From positions 2,453,896-2,517,895 of the forward strand of contig OY992837.1 of the NCBI GenBank assembly GCA_963921425.1: DNA of 64,000 nt. Direction: 5' to 3'. Position numbers and translations under genes: made by a program. Source of the DNA: Dryas octopetala. Taxonomy: Eukaryota; Streptophyta; Magnoliopsida; Rosales; Rosaceae. The notes below the pieces were generated by a model. The model was not told where the DNA came from. It saw nothing but the letters and a program-made list of their open reading frames with translations, and did no database searches. Position 1 is the first letter of the stretch; the number at the start of each line of letters is the position of its first letter. This document shows positions 1 through 12,752 of the stretch, one piece after another.

Positions 1-158
1 TCTCAAGCGACTTTGACATAATCCAGGTATGGTTGCCCCAAAAACAGATCATATATCAAACTAACACTCCATTTTACGTGCAATTTTATTTTATAAAGTT
101 CTACTCTACAAGAAGTAAAGTATGAGAGGTGAATGTTTTCTACCCCGAATCTCTTGAA

Positions 159-227
159 AGCAAAAGCTACCCAACCTATTAGATCCTTTACATAAAAATA
201 AGGGTAAAAAGAAATTTTATTCATCTC
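159..227 (-). other. short mitochondrial cob-like fragment (candidate NUMT)
   Basis: On the minus strand an open stretch reads EMNKISFYPYFYVKDLIGWV followed by AFA. This closely resembles the segment of plant mitochondrial apocytochrome b around its FYPYFYVKDLVGWVAFA motif. The resemblance stops abruptly on both sides and there is no start, stop or neighbouring cob sequence that I recognise. It is most simply a small piece of mitochondrial DNA inserted in the nucleus. The identification is from memory of the cob protein, and the fragment is only about 70 bases, so confidence is moderate. Confidence 0.45.
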
Positions 228-771
228 TGAATAGAGTTCCGATATCATGTCAAAAATTATTAAATTTCAAAAGCTTAGATAATAAAAAAAATTAGTTATC
301 ACAAGTGTATCTATTTATTTTATCACATAATATACCATACAACACAATAAATATATACATTGTTAGATAAAGTTGTAATAAAAAAAAGATGTATCAAGCT
401 AAAAAGAGAACAAGAGATCGTGAGCAAATTTAACCAAGCCTAACTAGCTTTAATTTTGTGCTGACTTACTAATGTCGATCTGATCCAGTCATCACTTAAT
501 CACAGCAGTTGAATTGGGTCTTCTGGTGCATGCCTAATTTGCATGTCTTCCACGTGCAAGGCCAAGTGGCCAAGAAACTTGATACCTGTCAGTATGGCAA
601 CCATTTTACCATTGTGCAATCAACCATCACTCAAACACCTGGAAGCGCCTTCAAAGTCGCCTCATAAAACGGTTTCATGTGTCTATGATTCTTCCTTCCT
701 CTATTTCTGGTGCATTCTTATCCTTTATAACTTCCACAAAGGCTTTCTGTCTTCAAGCATTAATTGAAGCT

Positions 772-2001
772 ATGGCCTTCCCAATCAAACTTGGCTTCTT
801 CTTTTTTGTGCTTGTCTATGCCTTTCTCTTACTTCCTCATTTGGTGCACAGTGATGGTATGTGCTCTCTTTGCTCTTTTTTTGTTAGTTGAAAATTATAA
901 GTTTTGAGTTTAGCATTCTGTTTCAGAGTCATGAAGTGTATTGCATGTTATCAATACTTGTTCTTCTACATATGTTGGGAGGATAGCAATACTTGATAAC
1001 TGTAGAAAACTATACTTGGTAATGAATTCATATTCCTCTGTTCTTGGTTACTTAGTTCTAGTTTGTCTCTTTTTGGGTTTTTCTTTGGTGCTTGTGTACA
1101 TGAGAGTCTAATTACCTGGCTCAATATAACTATACATGTAATTCCACGTGAACTTTTTCTTTCTCCTTTCCATGAACCAAACCCATCACGTATATGATAT
1201 ATCCTTGGGAAATTACATATAGATATAGCATGACAATCTACAAGGTGGTTGTAACTTGTAAGTATCATGTTTTTACCGTATATATATGTATATATCCTTC
1301 AAGGGAAGAAAACCAAACCTTACAAAAAGTTTGTCTTAGATTTTGTTAATGAAAATGGACAGCTTCACTAATAATTATTAAGTTACTGATATGACCATAT
1401 ATAGTAGTCTGACTTTGCAGCATCTGATATGATGTGATTTTAGTGGCTAATCTAGTCTGAAACTTACTACACCTATTTGCCTGCAGATGATGATGAGAAC
1501 AATCTCCTCCAAGGCATTAACAGTTACAGAAAAACACTGAACTTGCCAGCCTTAGTCAAGAACGGTAACGCAGATTGCCTAGCAGATCAAATTGCTGATG
1601 ACATAGAGGACCAACCTTGCAGCAGCCCCACCAATGGTGCTAACATTGTGCCTAGCACACAGACTCAACTCTCCGATCTTTCCAAGCACTTCAAGAAGTG
1701 CAAAATCGATGCAAACACCACAACAGATGGGATCATTCTGCCAGTTTGTGTGCCCAAATTGGTCCCAACTCTGGTGCTTACCAACTACACTCGCTCCCAT
1801 CAGTTCGCGAAGTATGTAAACGATTCAAGGTTCACTGGGATTGGAGTTGGCTCTGAGGATGATTGGACTGTTGTGGTTTTGGCCACAAGTACCCCAGCTG
1901 GAAGCTTTGCTAATGCAGCAGGCTCTGTTGTTTCAATGGTTGGTTTGGGTCATTACTTGGTCTCCTTGTTGTTGGGACTATCACTTGTCTTGGTCAATTA
2001 G
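772..2001 (+). CDS. GPI-anchored cell-surface protein, At3g06035/At5g19250-like (copy 1)
   Basis: Two exons, 772-856 and 1487-2001, joined across a GT-AG intron, give 199 residues. The start at 772 gives a hydrophobic signal peptide (about residues 1-26, ending near LVHS). The mature part begins with an acidic DDDENN stretch and has several cysteines (ADCLAD, QPCSS, KKCKID, PVCVP) and NxT/NxS glycosylation sites (NTT, NYT, NDS). The C-terminus is a small-residue region (PAGSFANAAGS) followed by a hydrophobic tail ending at the stop, the classic GPI-attachment signal. This matches plant 'uncharacterized GPI-anchored protein' genes of the At3g06035/At5g19250 group; their biochemical role is not known to me. 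A paralogue with the same intron phase follows about 0.6 kb downstream, so this is a tandem duplication. Confidence 0.88.
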
Positions 2002-2577
2002 CTGATGTGCATGTTGTGTCTTTCTCTCTTGTTATGTTGTACCTTTATGTAGCTTTTGGGAGTTTCAAATTTGTGTACTTAGAAGATAGGATTCAGATTC
2101 TATATTCTATGTAATGTAATGTAATGCATGGACTATTTTTACTTCAATGTGTAAGGTGTGTTAGATATGTTAAAATTATGTAATACAACAAATTTACCTG
2201 AAATGCAGGGCATTTTTGGTGCAGTTTGGTTCATAGTCACTCAGTTAAAAAGTGGATGGAATATTAAAGAACCAATTAGACTGTAGCCACTTGACCAGAA
2301 TCCTCTGGCAAGGAGGTGAACAAAAAAAAAAAGGAATTTGAGCTATAAATCTTCATCCACTTTTCTAATGATAATGAACAAAAAGAGAAGGTACCTGGAA
2401 CACCTTGACAGCCAAGGCAACCCACAAAAAGCAAAGAATAAAAAGACAATACCCAACTCAAAATTGACTCTAAAAGAAAATCTTAAACCACAAGACACCA
2501 ATTTATTCCTTCCTTGCTGGTGTGATTTATGTACCTGTTGTCACAAGGCCTTGTCTTACAACTGAAAGTCTGAAATC

Positions 2578-3261
2578 ATGGCCTCCTCCAAACTGAGCTT
2601 GTTTCTCCTTGTGCTTGTTCATGGCTCACTCTTTCTTTCTTATCCAGTGTATTGTAATGGTACTATTCTCTTTCACTGTCTCACAATTTTCTATTTTTTT
2701 CTTAATTTGTTTGAAGGGAAACAGTTCTAACAAATAAGAACTGACTATATACATTTGTTTGCAGAAGAAGAAGATGATCTTTTCAAAGGAATTAACAATT
2801 TCAGGCAATCACTAAACCTCTCTAGCCTCACAAGGAACAGAAATGCAGCATGCCTAGCTGATGAACTTGCAGATGAACTAGAGGACAAACCATGTTCTAG
2901 TGCAGATGACTACACCATTGAACCAGGCAATGGGTCTAAATTCCCCAACTTCAACAAGCTGGCACACAAGTGCCAGATTGACATCAACACCACCTCAGAT
3001 GGGGTCATTTGGCCTGTTTGTGTGCCCAATTTGGACCCAGATCTTGTGCTTCAAAATTACACTGAGAGCCAATACGCCAAGTATTTGAATGATTCTAAGT
3101 ATACAGGAGCTGGGGTTGGTTCTGAGGATGATTGGATGGTTGTTGTGTTGACCACTGACACACACAGTGGAAGCTTTTCTGGTGCTTCTGCTTTGGGTGC
3201 AATTGGCATGGTTCACTACATGGTGGCCCTCTTGTTGGGGTTGTTCCTAGTTTTGCTGTGA
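2578..3261 (+). CDS. GPI-anchored cell-surface protein, At3g06035/At5g19250-like (copy 2)
   Basis: Exons 2578-2659 and 2765-3261 give 192 residues; the intron is in the same place and phase as in the upstream paralogue but is only 105 bases instead of 630. A signal peptide (ending near YPVYCN) leads into an acidic EEEDD start. The cysteines are at the same positions (AACLAD, KPCSS, HKCQID, PVCVP), and the core VGSEDDWMVVVLT motif matches VGSEDDWTVVVLA of copy 1. The C-terminus again has a small-residue site (SGSFSGASA) and a hydrophobic tail for GPI attachment. The two mature domains differ mainly in the region after the second cysteine, suggesting an old duplication under continued constraint. 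Function is not known beyond extracellular, membrane-anchored. Confidence 0.88.
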
Positions 3262-4362
3262 TGAAGTGCTTTCCTTTTATTTTTTTCTGTCATATATGTT
3301 GGTAATATATTGTGGTATTATTGTTTTTTCTCTTATATACTGTGTTTGGTAGAAATGATTGAAAATATAATGTGATTTTCCCCTGCTCTTACACTTAATA
3401 CGAATGTGGGACTCTTTGTTTTGAAATAACAATGATGTAATTTAAACATGTCGGTGTCACCTATATCTCAATTCTGGTTCATCCATCTTTAGCAGACCTC
3501 ACAACACAATTTGCTTGGCTTTAATGGGTGAAAGTGACTCTGACAAGAACAAAATACAGGGTTAAGCTTAATTCTACCCATCATTAGTCTTAAATTGACT
3601 TCTTAATCTTATACAGAATCTTTTATTTATTTACTTATTAAGCTTGCATCATTTCATGTACTTTATCTTATCTTTTTCTACTCTAATTCACATCAGATTC
3701 AATCCGGATTTATGTATGTAATCTTTCAAGTTCTAATGAGATTTAATTATTTGACACGATAATTTTCTAATTTACAGATATATATTTATGACAAATTTAT
3801 ATAAAGACAATTAAAATATACGTTTTCTTTGGGATACAATGACCTTTTTCTATTAATAGAAACAATGTTTGTACTGTTATAACTTTTATCTATATCAGAA
3901 AAATGATGCTAAATACATAATCTATACTATAAATTTATAATCAACAAAATTCACTTTATGAACCATCTAATTGAACATCTTAAGAATATCTTCAATACTT
4001 TTCCAAATTAGAACAATAAATTATAAAATAAAAATATTATTATAACTCAATTCAATCATTCTTATTCAACCTTCAACTTTTTTTTTTTTTCTAGCTTCTA
4101 TATTACTCTTTTTTTTTTTTTAACTTCTATCACACATAAAGTGTAATTATCTTTATTTATTTATTAAAATATCTTTCAAATATAGTGGGGTAGTACGAAT
4201 GTTAATGTGAACCTGATCCAGATGGATGTGAGCTTAGCTGTATCGGGTCCATGGTCCACGTCAGACTCCCACATGAGCAAAAACATTACCTGCGCAAAAC
4301 AGAAGAACAAAGCCATAACAGAGAAACAGGGATAGAGAAAGAGCTTCAAAGCCCTCACAACA
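3262..4362. other. intergenic, AT-rich
   Basis: No gene is seen. The stretch is AT-rich with poly-T runs near 4079-4121. It should contain the 3' UTR of the second GPI-protein gene and, near 4180-4362, the promoter and leader of the synergin-like gene. Confidence 0.6.
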
Positions 4363-7300
4363 ATGGCGGAGGACGACGACGCCGAGGGCTTCGGGGACTT
4401 CAAGTTCGTCACCGCCTTCGATTCCAATCCCAAGATCAACCAGCGAGCTTCGACCGTCTCAGACGACGATTGGGGCGACTTCGTAACCGACCACACCAGT
4501 CAGATCAAAGCTCAACCCGTGCTCTCCAATGGACTCGTACACACGCAATCAATTCCCGCCCAAATACCCTTCGACCAATTTGGGCCAATTGGGCTTTTCA
4601 ATATTGCTAACGGCTCGGCGCCGGCCCGAACCCAGTCGGAGCCAATCCGGGTCGATGAGCCCGTGAAGGTTGGCAAGACTCAGTGGGTGAAGCCTCGGGG
4701 AGCTTTGCCGTTATCGTTGTTTGGGGAAGAGGTGGGCGACGACGAGGAGTCTGGTGCGCGCGAGTCCACGGTTGGGGACGGTGCAACCGGTTTGACTAAA
4801 GATGACGGATTTGTGAAAAACGGGTCGAATCTGAATGTCGGTCGAGTTGAAATTAATGATTTGATTGCGAACATGTATGGTCACAGTCCAAAGATCAACG
4901 GATCGAATCCGAATTTAGGTTCTGATGGGCCTAATTCGACCAAAAACGGGTTACATTTGAGTGCAAATGGGTTGGATTTGAAGCTTGATGCTCTGGTTCC
5001 GGGCAAAAATGGGAAATTTGATGGTGTGAATTTGACTTCCAATGGTTTCGATTTGAAATTTGATGGTATAGGTTCGAATTCGAATACAAATGGGTTGAAG
5101 CTGAATTTAGAGGAAGCAAATGGGGATTTTGATGAGGATGATGATGGTTGGGAATTCAAAGCTGCAGAATCAGAGAGCCGAGTTAGCAATGAGAAATTTC
5201 AGGTAAAGATGGTTTCTTTTGGTGATTTGATTGATCTTGTTTGTTTAGGTTCTGCACTATGTTTTGTTGCTGAGAAACTGAATGAGAAGAAATTAGAATC
5301 TCTCTGCGTTTTAAAATGAGTGAATTTTAGGTGGATTAGTGAGGAACAATTCCATTGAGCTTTGAATTTTCTTGTACTTATTGCTTGAGCTTTAAATGGA
5401 GCATTGGGAAAGCTATGACCTTTGCCTTTGTTTTTGTTTATTTATTGTTTTAATTTTACTGTTCATATCAGGAACAAGGGGTTGTGGAAGTAGCAGGATT
5501 GAAATTAGAATCAAATGCACGCATACACCCAGGAATCCAGGCGGGTATTGTTTTATTGTTGTATGTCTTGTTTACTTGTTATTTTTTTGTCACTTTGTTA
5601 AATATTTCTTGGAAATTCAGACTAATTTACTATTTCAATTACTCTCTGTTTTTATTGTGCGATTTGGAATTTGCACACTCAAATAGGGACTTATTTTGCC
5701 ATTTAACATTGGAATACTATAGCAGGAAAATAGTGGAGGAACCGGACTTACACAGGGGTTCAGTATTGACGCTCATGGATTTAATAATGTTTCTGCTCCA
5801 TCTCATGGAAATGGTGAATGGGGCTTCTTATTTGATTTTAATCCAATCCCTGTAACCAAAGATAACTTTTTCATGGATCCGTACCCAAAAAGCAAGCAGA
5901 ACAGTGCTGCAAATGTATCCAATTTGTCTCCAGTTGATGAAAATGTGTGGGATTTCAAGGATGCACTTCCTGAAACTGGATCAAAACATAAGTCGGTGAG
6001 CTAGTTTGATTAGGTTTTGTAGTTTTATCTGGTTTACTAAAATGCTAATATTTTACAGGATGTGTCATGTAATACTTAAGGTTTTGGTTGTAGGAAGAAG
6101 CAAAGGCTGCTAGTCCTGCTGGTTTAGAAGTGCATATATTAGATGGTGTTGGTGCTCGTGCTCATAATGATTTTTTTGCTGAATCTGATTGGATTTCTCA
6201 CCAGTCTCATGAAAGTAACTTTGCATTTCCTTTCATCCCAAATTCTGCCCCTAAAGATGGTGTAATCTCAGATTCCTATTCCAGTGGCAAGAAAGATGCT
6301 TTTGCAAAAGGATTGAGTTGTTCTTCAGAAATTAACCATGTTGAGTCTGATGACAATTTTTGGGAATTTAAGGATGCATTTTCAGAATCTGGATCAAAGT
6401 TTGAGGTAGATGATTCAGTTCGACTTTGATTTATATGCATCTCTCTCTCTCTCTCTCTCTCTCTGATAGTTGAATTAAACTTTAGAAGAATGTGAATAGT
6501 CATACTTCCATTTTGATTGTAGGGGGAGTCAGTGGTTGATGGTAATTCTCCTACCAATATAAAACCATCTGCGATGGGCATTGAAATCCAGGTGCTTACT
6601 CCAAATATTTATTTTATTGATAAATTAGACATGATTTTGAGATATTAGTGCTTAGAACTACCGTTAACAAATTGGCAATTGTGTTTGTTGTTGAAGTCAA
6701 GTTTTCTAGTCACTTATGCTCTGAGCAAATTCTCCTTAATAATTTTGTAATTATTTTACCTTCTATTCTACAGCACAATGAGGTAACATTGGAGAATCAT
6801 CGCCAAGCCTTGCCCTTGTTCTTTTTTGGAGATGAAGAACTGGAAACTGATGATTCCTCAATCCATCAAGACGTTTCTGCTCATACAGCTGCATCCCACC
6901 AGATAAATACCACCAAAAGCCCTGCATCCAATTTATGCATCACCGATCTAATATCAAGCTTGTACAGTCAAGTGGACCAGAATACATCTACTATTCATGT
7001 GCCAAAAGCAACTGAATTTACTATGCATCCTGCCGCAACAGCATTGGAATCTGATTTTGGTGGTGATGATTTTGATGATAGTTCCTGGGAATTTAAGGAT
7101 GCTGTTTCAAGAGATCAAGACCAAACTTCTATTGCTGATCTTGAAGATTCACCTCAAAATTCTTCTACTAAAGCCCAGCTGGATAATTTTGTGGATTTCT
7201 ATAGCAAATTGAAGATTGAATCATACTTTCTTGCACTCTACCATCTTGAAAATAACAAGGTTAGTAAAAACTTGTCTGACCTTTCTGTTATTAAGCTTTT

Positions 7301-9076
7301 ACCAGTATTAAATATTTGCAATGTGTATTTTGTTAGAAAGCTCAAAGTAGTGCTACTCTTTCTGGTGAAGATACAACAGCAGAGGCTATGGATAAGGAAA
7401 TTCAGGTTCGTAGCTTTAAATGGTAATTTTTTTTTTCATTATCATTTGGGCCGTTTACTTGTCTTATGCCTATATATGAACTCAATTGATAGTACACCAC
7501 AGAGAATTAGCTATAGATTTTTGGTTCAGTGAGTGTTTCATGCATTTAGAAACCCCTAGGTTGTCCTACATTAGAATCATATTGAAGAATAGCATGAAAT
7601 GTGACAATCAGGAACTTTGTTGGTGGATTTCATACTTCTATGAATAATTAAAATATTCATTCGTAAAAAATTAACTCAGCTCACTTTTGTTACTATTGTT
7701 TGAGATCTGAGACACTCACATTAGATGATGTAAGTTTATGATATGGTGCTTGGTTTTGAGTGGTTTTGTTGAGTTTATAACTTTGTAAGTTACTTTTTAT
7801 TAACTTCTTGTCGTCTCTCGTTGTAGAAATTATATAATGAACTGCATCAAGACAATATGATCCCCGATCAGTTCCAGTCAGGGAATCCTTCACCAAGAAA
7901 TGCAGACCTTAGTGAACTTCTTAAAGTGCTGGAGGATCCAAAGTTCCAAGTTCTTGAGTCAGAATATCAGTTGTCACAAAGATTGGCCTTGGTATGTGTC
8001 TTTGCAATGAAATGATGTGAAACCATGAAAACTTTCTCATTTGTAAAGTACACAACAATCATCACAAACACAAACAGGCACAAACAAATGCAAAAGAACA
8101 CTTCAATGTCTATCAGGAAACATATTGTTATGTCAAATTATTAATAGTTTTGAGTTTATATTTGCAATTTGGTATTCAAATGGTTGAATAGGCAGAGAAG
8201 GATTTGAGAGCAGCAATTGAACTTTCAAGACATGCAGCATTCACATTAAGGATTCTTAGATTGGGGTCAACTGAGGAGCACTCTAATTACATTTCCTTGT
8301 GGTCTCAAATGGTCTCCATCTGTGCTCAAGAGCTGAAACATGGTTCTTTAATTTGGATGCAATCATTAGAAAAGAATGTTCAGAATCAAGTATTATCTGA
8401 ACCTCAAGGTTCTGCATACAGAAATTGTTTCTTGATTTCATTCTAGTATTATGTTACTACTAAAATCTTATGTTTGCTCTTTTTTTTTTTTCTTTTTCTT
8501 TTTTGTGTGGAACACACAGGCAAGCAGTATATCCTTGCTCTTGGAGAAATTTACAAAGTAGTCTTAGTTCTTGAAGCCTCAACCAAACTGTACAAGCCAT
8601 GGCTTCTATTACATTCATTAGATTGTACTAGCTTGTTTTCTGTTCTAAACGAGTGCTCTACTCTGTGGTCAAGTTCAGGACTGCATGAAGCTCTCAGTAG
8701 TATTTCAGATGCAATTGATTTTAAATATGATGGAACAGTTAATGCGCTACTGGATTCCATGACGTACATTCATCATCTTGATGCATTTGCACTCCAAAAC
8801 CATGTTGTTAATGGACAACAACCCATTTGTTCGCTGTCACTATTAACTGCAGGAGCTGTGCCAGGTACGCATAGATTGATTTTAGTCTCTTAAGAGTCAT
8901 TTAAATTACTCCAGGCCAACCTATTACGTTCTCTTAATTTATCTGTTTGTTTGTATGTTTCAGGTATGAAAATGGTGGTGTGGAATAGGGAACACTACTT
9001 ATTGACGCTTGCAAACTTGTGGGCAAATTTAATTAGTTCTGATCCTCCTCAATTGCCACACTTCAAGTATAGCTGA
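4363..9076 (+). CDS. gamma-synergin/aftiphilin-like clathrin-adaptor accessory protein
   Basis: Eleven exons keep one frame and give about 984 residues: 4363-5202, 5472-5540, 5726-5995, 6094-6405, 6523-6591, 6774-7259, 7337-7405, 7827-7991, 8192-8408, 8520-8864 and 8964-9076. The N-terminus has acidic aromatic motifs (EGFGDFKF, DDWGDFV, FDQFG). Four WxFK(D/A)A repeats stand near residues 263, 378, 483 and 625. Such GDF and WxxF motifs bind AP-1 gamma-ear and GGA domains in gamma-synergin and aftiphilin. The last two exons form a conserved C-terminal block with CSLSLLTAGAVPG, then WNREHYLLTLANLWANL, which resembles the cysteine/histidine-containing end of animal synergin. A role in trans-Golgi/endosomal clathrin traffic is inferred. 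Most of the middle looks disordered. Intron 2 needs a GC donor at 5541-5542: the GT four bases on would put the next exon out of frame. Confidence 0.8.
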
Positions 9077-10414
9077 TGGGGAAAATCATGTTGAAGGAAG
9101 TCTTGAGGACTTTTCAGATGCTCTTTGGCCGAGTTTGCCATTAAATCCGTCAGTTTTATTCCCCCTGGAACATGGCTTTTGGGCACCAACCACAGTTGTG
9201 CTGGACTGAAAGGACGATGATCTATCAGAAAAAATGTAGTGACCTCCTGAGATCACGATCGGGAAGAAAAATCTCAATATGGCTTTTATGAGACCCAAAA
9301 GACAGCCAGCTGCACGGTTTGATCCTACCAAGTTCCGAAATTCTTGTATTTTTGTTTGCCATTCTTTTCTCTTGGAGGTGTAGCATAATAGGGATTGGAT
9401 GTAGAAGTGTTTGTATCACTGTGCTTAGTTTTGTATGTCTGAAACTGGGTGAATAAGAAAGCATTCACATACCCAGGAATAGAATTTTGAAACGAGGAAG
9501 AAAATAGTTGGTCTCATACTTTCACCCCCTCTTTCAGTTTCCACTTTGTATTTGTATTGCGAGTTCATGCTATAAAAAATGTGTAATGATTGTGCACTCG
9601 ATATACTAATTACTTGCCAAAAGCTTACATGTTGGTGCAAACTTAACTTCTTGTGCTGTAGTATTTTATATACAATTTTGCATTGAAGTCTATTTTGTGG
9701 AGACCAAGGTAGTGACTATTAATTTGATGTCCTTTATACAAACCTCAGTGAAAAATAGTTTTCTTACTTTGTACCTCAAAAAATAAGTATTTTCACCCTT
9801 GGAGTTTGTTCAAATAGTGAGGGAATAACCTTTTTCAAAAAAGAAACAAAAAAGTAGTGAGAGAGTAACCAAATAAGATTAGAATATGATGATGAGATAG
9901 TAGTAATAGTAAATGCAACTATAATTGTAATGAAGACAATGTTATTTTGCTCTACTTTTCTTCTCAATACAAGTAGCATTCAAATTTAACAGTTAAAATA
10001 TGGGCTCACAATTTTTGTCAACCTGACAAGAGAACTCATCCTCTTTATATTTCAATAAAAAAAATTTGAAAATCAAAAAGAAAATCTAGAAGATAACGTA
10101 CCCTAATTAAAGGCTATAAAAAAAAACGTACCCTAATTAAACTCTAGTTTTTATTTTATTAGAATAATAATCAAATATAAAAAATCCTGATTATTGCTGA
10201 CCCCAACAAACATCCGGTCAACTTAAACTGACTTGCAAGGCAAGTATGAAATCTTAGGGCTCAACGAGTGAGCTTTGACCTTTTTATTCTTTTTTTTTTT
10301 TTTTTTTGCTCCGCAGAGCTTTGACCTTTGAGGCACTATAAATACTCTCTGTTAAGCTACTTTGCTTTACTCGCTCTGTGCATTGTTCTTCAGCTTCAAG
10401 TTTCAACTTTCCGT

Positions 10415-10418
<4 letters not shown>
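9077..10418. other. intergenic; 3' UTR of the synergin-like gene and upstream region of the SerRS pseudogene
   Basis: No gene is seen. The part to about 9400 is the likely 3' UTR. The rest is AT-rich. The stretch just before 10419, with a TATA-like ctataaata near 10336 and CT-rich leader sequence, resembles the leader of the intact SerRS gene near 12680-12750, so the duplication that made the pseudogene may have included the promoter. Confidence 0.5.

Positions 10419-10446
<28 letters not shown>
10419..10446. repeat. GA microsatellite in the pseudogene leader
   Basis: An uninterrupted AG/GA run ends at the ATG of the SerRS pseudogene. The intact gene has the same tract in the same place (12753-12772), which helps prove the common origin of the two leaders. 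Confidence 0.9.
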
Positions 10447-10449
<3 letters not shown>

Positions 10450-11759
10450 TTGGACATCAAACTGTTTAGAAAAGACCCCCAACGCATTCGCAAAAAGCAA
10501 AAAGCTCGTTTCAAAGTCTTGAAGATTTCATCAAAGTCTTGAAATTATTGATTAGTGACCAAGCTACTTTTGCATGCCAAATGGCTCTAGTCCATTGGCT
10601 AGATTTAAGATTCCCATGTCCACATTCATAATGCTTTTAGAGGGGAATATAATCAAAATGCATGTCTGTGCATGTCTGCAATTGTATGCATAATCTGAGA
10701 GGTTGACTCACCAATCACCATCTATTATCAGTTCATCACTTCTTGTAAAGGAAAATGGATACAATCTATGGATCCAAGTAATGCCGATGATCATTTTCAG
10801 TTTAGTAGTGTTATTTTCTTAGCTTGTTCTATTTGAATTTTGTGATTTTCAGCTAAACATTCCCTATCAAGTTGTGTCCATTGTTTCTGGTGCTTTGAAT
10901 GATGCCGCTGCGAAGAAGTATGATCTGGAAGGATGGTTTCCTGCATCTCAGACATATAGAGAGCTGGTGTCATGTTCAAACTGTACAGACTACCAGTCCA
11001 GAAGAATAGGAATTCGTTTTAGGGATGAAAAGGTAGGTCCTGAGAAAAGTGACATTCCATTATATACTACTGATTACTAATCACATCAGTAAACCTCTAA
11101 TCAACAGAAATATTGATTATGTGTGCAATGAGAAATTTAATTGTGTACAAAAATAATCAATAAACTTTTGCACTGGGTTATATTATATATCAGTCTGTTG
11201 TCTGTATGTATCCACAGAAAATTTGTACAGACAATTGTGCTAAGATGCTTTTTTCTATTGAACTCCATTTTCTGTCATCAAAAGTTAATATCTAGCTAAC
11301 AAGCAAAGGTATGTAAAGATGTGGGTTTTCTGTGAACACAATTGGGTAGCCTTGTCTTGTTAGCAAAAATATTGCTTGGTGTGAATGTTAGAGAAAAACT
11401 TGCATTATATGCTGATGAAATTTAGGAGATGTTGTGGTGTTAATTGAACATAGAATGTATTTTTTTGTTCCTAAATACCATTTTTGACATAACTGCACTT
11501 CAACTCCATGCATATATATGTGGGCTTTTCATAAATTGATCGAGTCCCTGTTGTGATTTTGTGCTGTTGCAGAACAATGAGCAGAAGCAATACGTTCACT
11601 TGGTAATTAAACTCCACTCTTACTGCGACTGAGAGAACCATGTGCTGCATTCTTGAGAACTACCAGACAGAAGATGGTGTTAAGATACCAGAACCTTTAC
11701 AAGCTTTCATGGGGGGAGAGTTCCTACCTTTCATGAAATCAGCCCCTGAAGATATTTAG
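10447..11759 (+). pseudogene. seryl-tRNA synthetase pseudogene (internal deletion, frameshift)
   Basis: Three pieces match the intact gene at 12773-15878. Piece one (10447 to about 10520) starts ATG in the same GA-tract context and encodes MLDIKLFRKDPQRIR, like [19 protein letters not shown], but runs to a stop after 31 codons. It then passes directly into sequence resembling the intron before exon 8 of the intact gene, so exons 2-7 with class II motifs 1 and 2 are missing. Piece two (10853-11032) is a clean copy of exon 8, still flanked by AG and GT. Piece three (11573-11759) matches exon 9 but has an indel after YVHL that shifts the frame ahead of the motif 3 arginine. No functional synthetase can be made. 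Transcription is possible because the leader is retained. Confidence 0.9.
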
Positions 11760-12752
11760 AGATTTCAATGAAGAATAGATTAACAGAGAGATTAGTTCAT
11801 GAATAGAGTATTTCATGAAGTTTTAGGGAAATTCCATATCTTACCAAAAGCGCTTTTAGATTAGTAAAAACGTATCTTTTGGCAAAATTAAATAAAAGAA
11901 CTTTGAGTTATAAAAGTGTTTTTAAAGAGTTTTTTGAGAAGCACTTTCAAGTGCTTTTGCATGAACAACTTTTATAATTTTTATAAAAATTTGTATGTAC
12001 TTAGCAAAAGCGTTTTCGATAAAAGTGATACTAAATAAAAGTGCTTCTAAAAAGCAATAACAAACTGGCACGTAGTTCTATTATCTAACATTTTTATCTT
12101 TTAGATAAACATTTAAAAAGTTTTCCATGCAAAAATTTAGCTAATTTAAAATTTATTTGGCCATTTGATTGCCATTAAGATCATATTTATGTTTATGCAA
12201 AACATTATATTCGTCAATTTGTTTGACAATAGTTAGATGACTTAGATTTTGAGGTGGTCTCACAATCGTGTCTTTACTTTTTAAAAAATGAGGGCATCTT
12301 CTATCCACTCTGGGTAAGAGTTAGAGTTCAAGATTTACACTTCAATGATGATACATATAATGAGTGAATTAGTAATACTACATAAATATGCCACGTAGTG
12401 TTATAATCACATAAAAATAAATTTCGAATAGTTTAGGACAAGGACCTAGACTATAGATTATGGGATTGAGTATCAAAAAAACTTATGAGGGGCAAAATGG
12501 GTAATAGCCAAGAGGATATTTCTGTTTGTACATGCAAAGAAACGGGTGAGTCGGACAGAAATCGGGTCAACTAGAACGTGGTGGGCAAGGTATGTTAAAC
12601 TGGACGGGACCCGAAAGCCTCGGCCCAGCAGCCTGTGTTTTCTTTTTCACAGGTCACACACACCTTAGGGTTTGGGACAACAGTCTGCTTTACTTGTTCT
12701 CTGTGTTATTCTCCATCAGTCTCCAAGCACTCACACTCGCACTCACAGAGAC
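11760..12752. other. intergenic with a possible MITE remnant; SerRS promoter
   Basis: From about 11838 to 12060 the sequence is AT-rich and repeatedly carries agtgcttt/aaagcact words in both orientations (for example aagcactttcaagtgctttt near 11940-11960). This is typical of decayed hAT- or Mutator-like MITEs, but I could not define termini or a target duplication. The last 250 bases should hold the SerRS promoter and leader. Confidence 0.4.
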
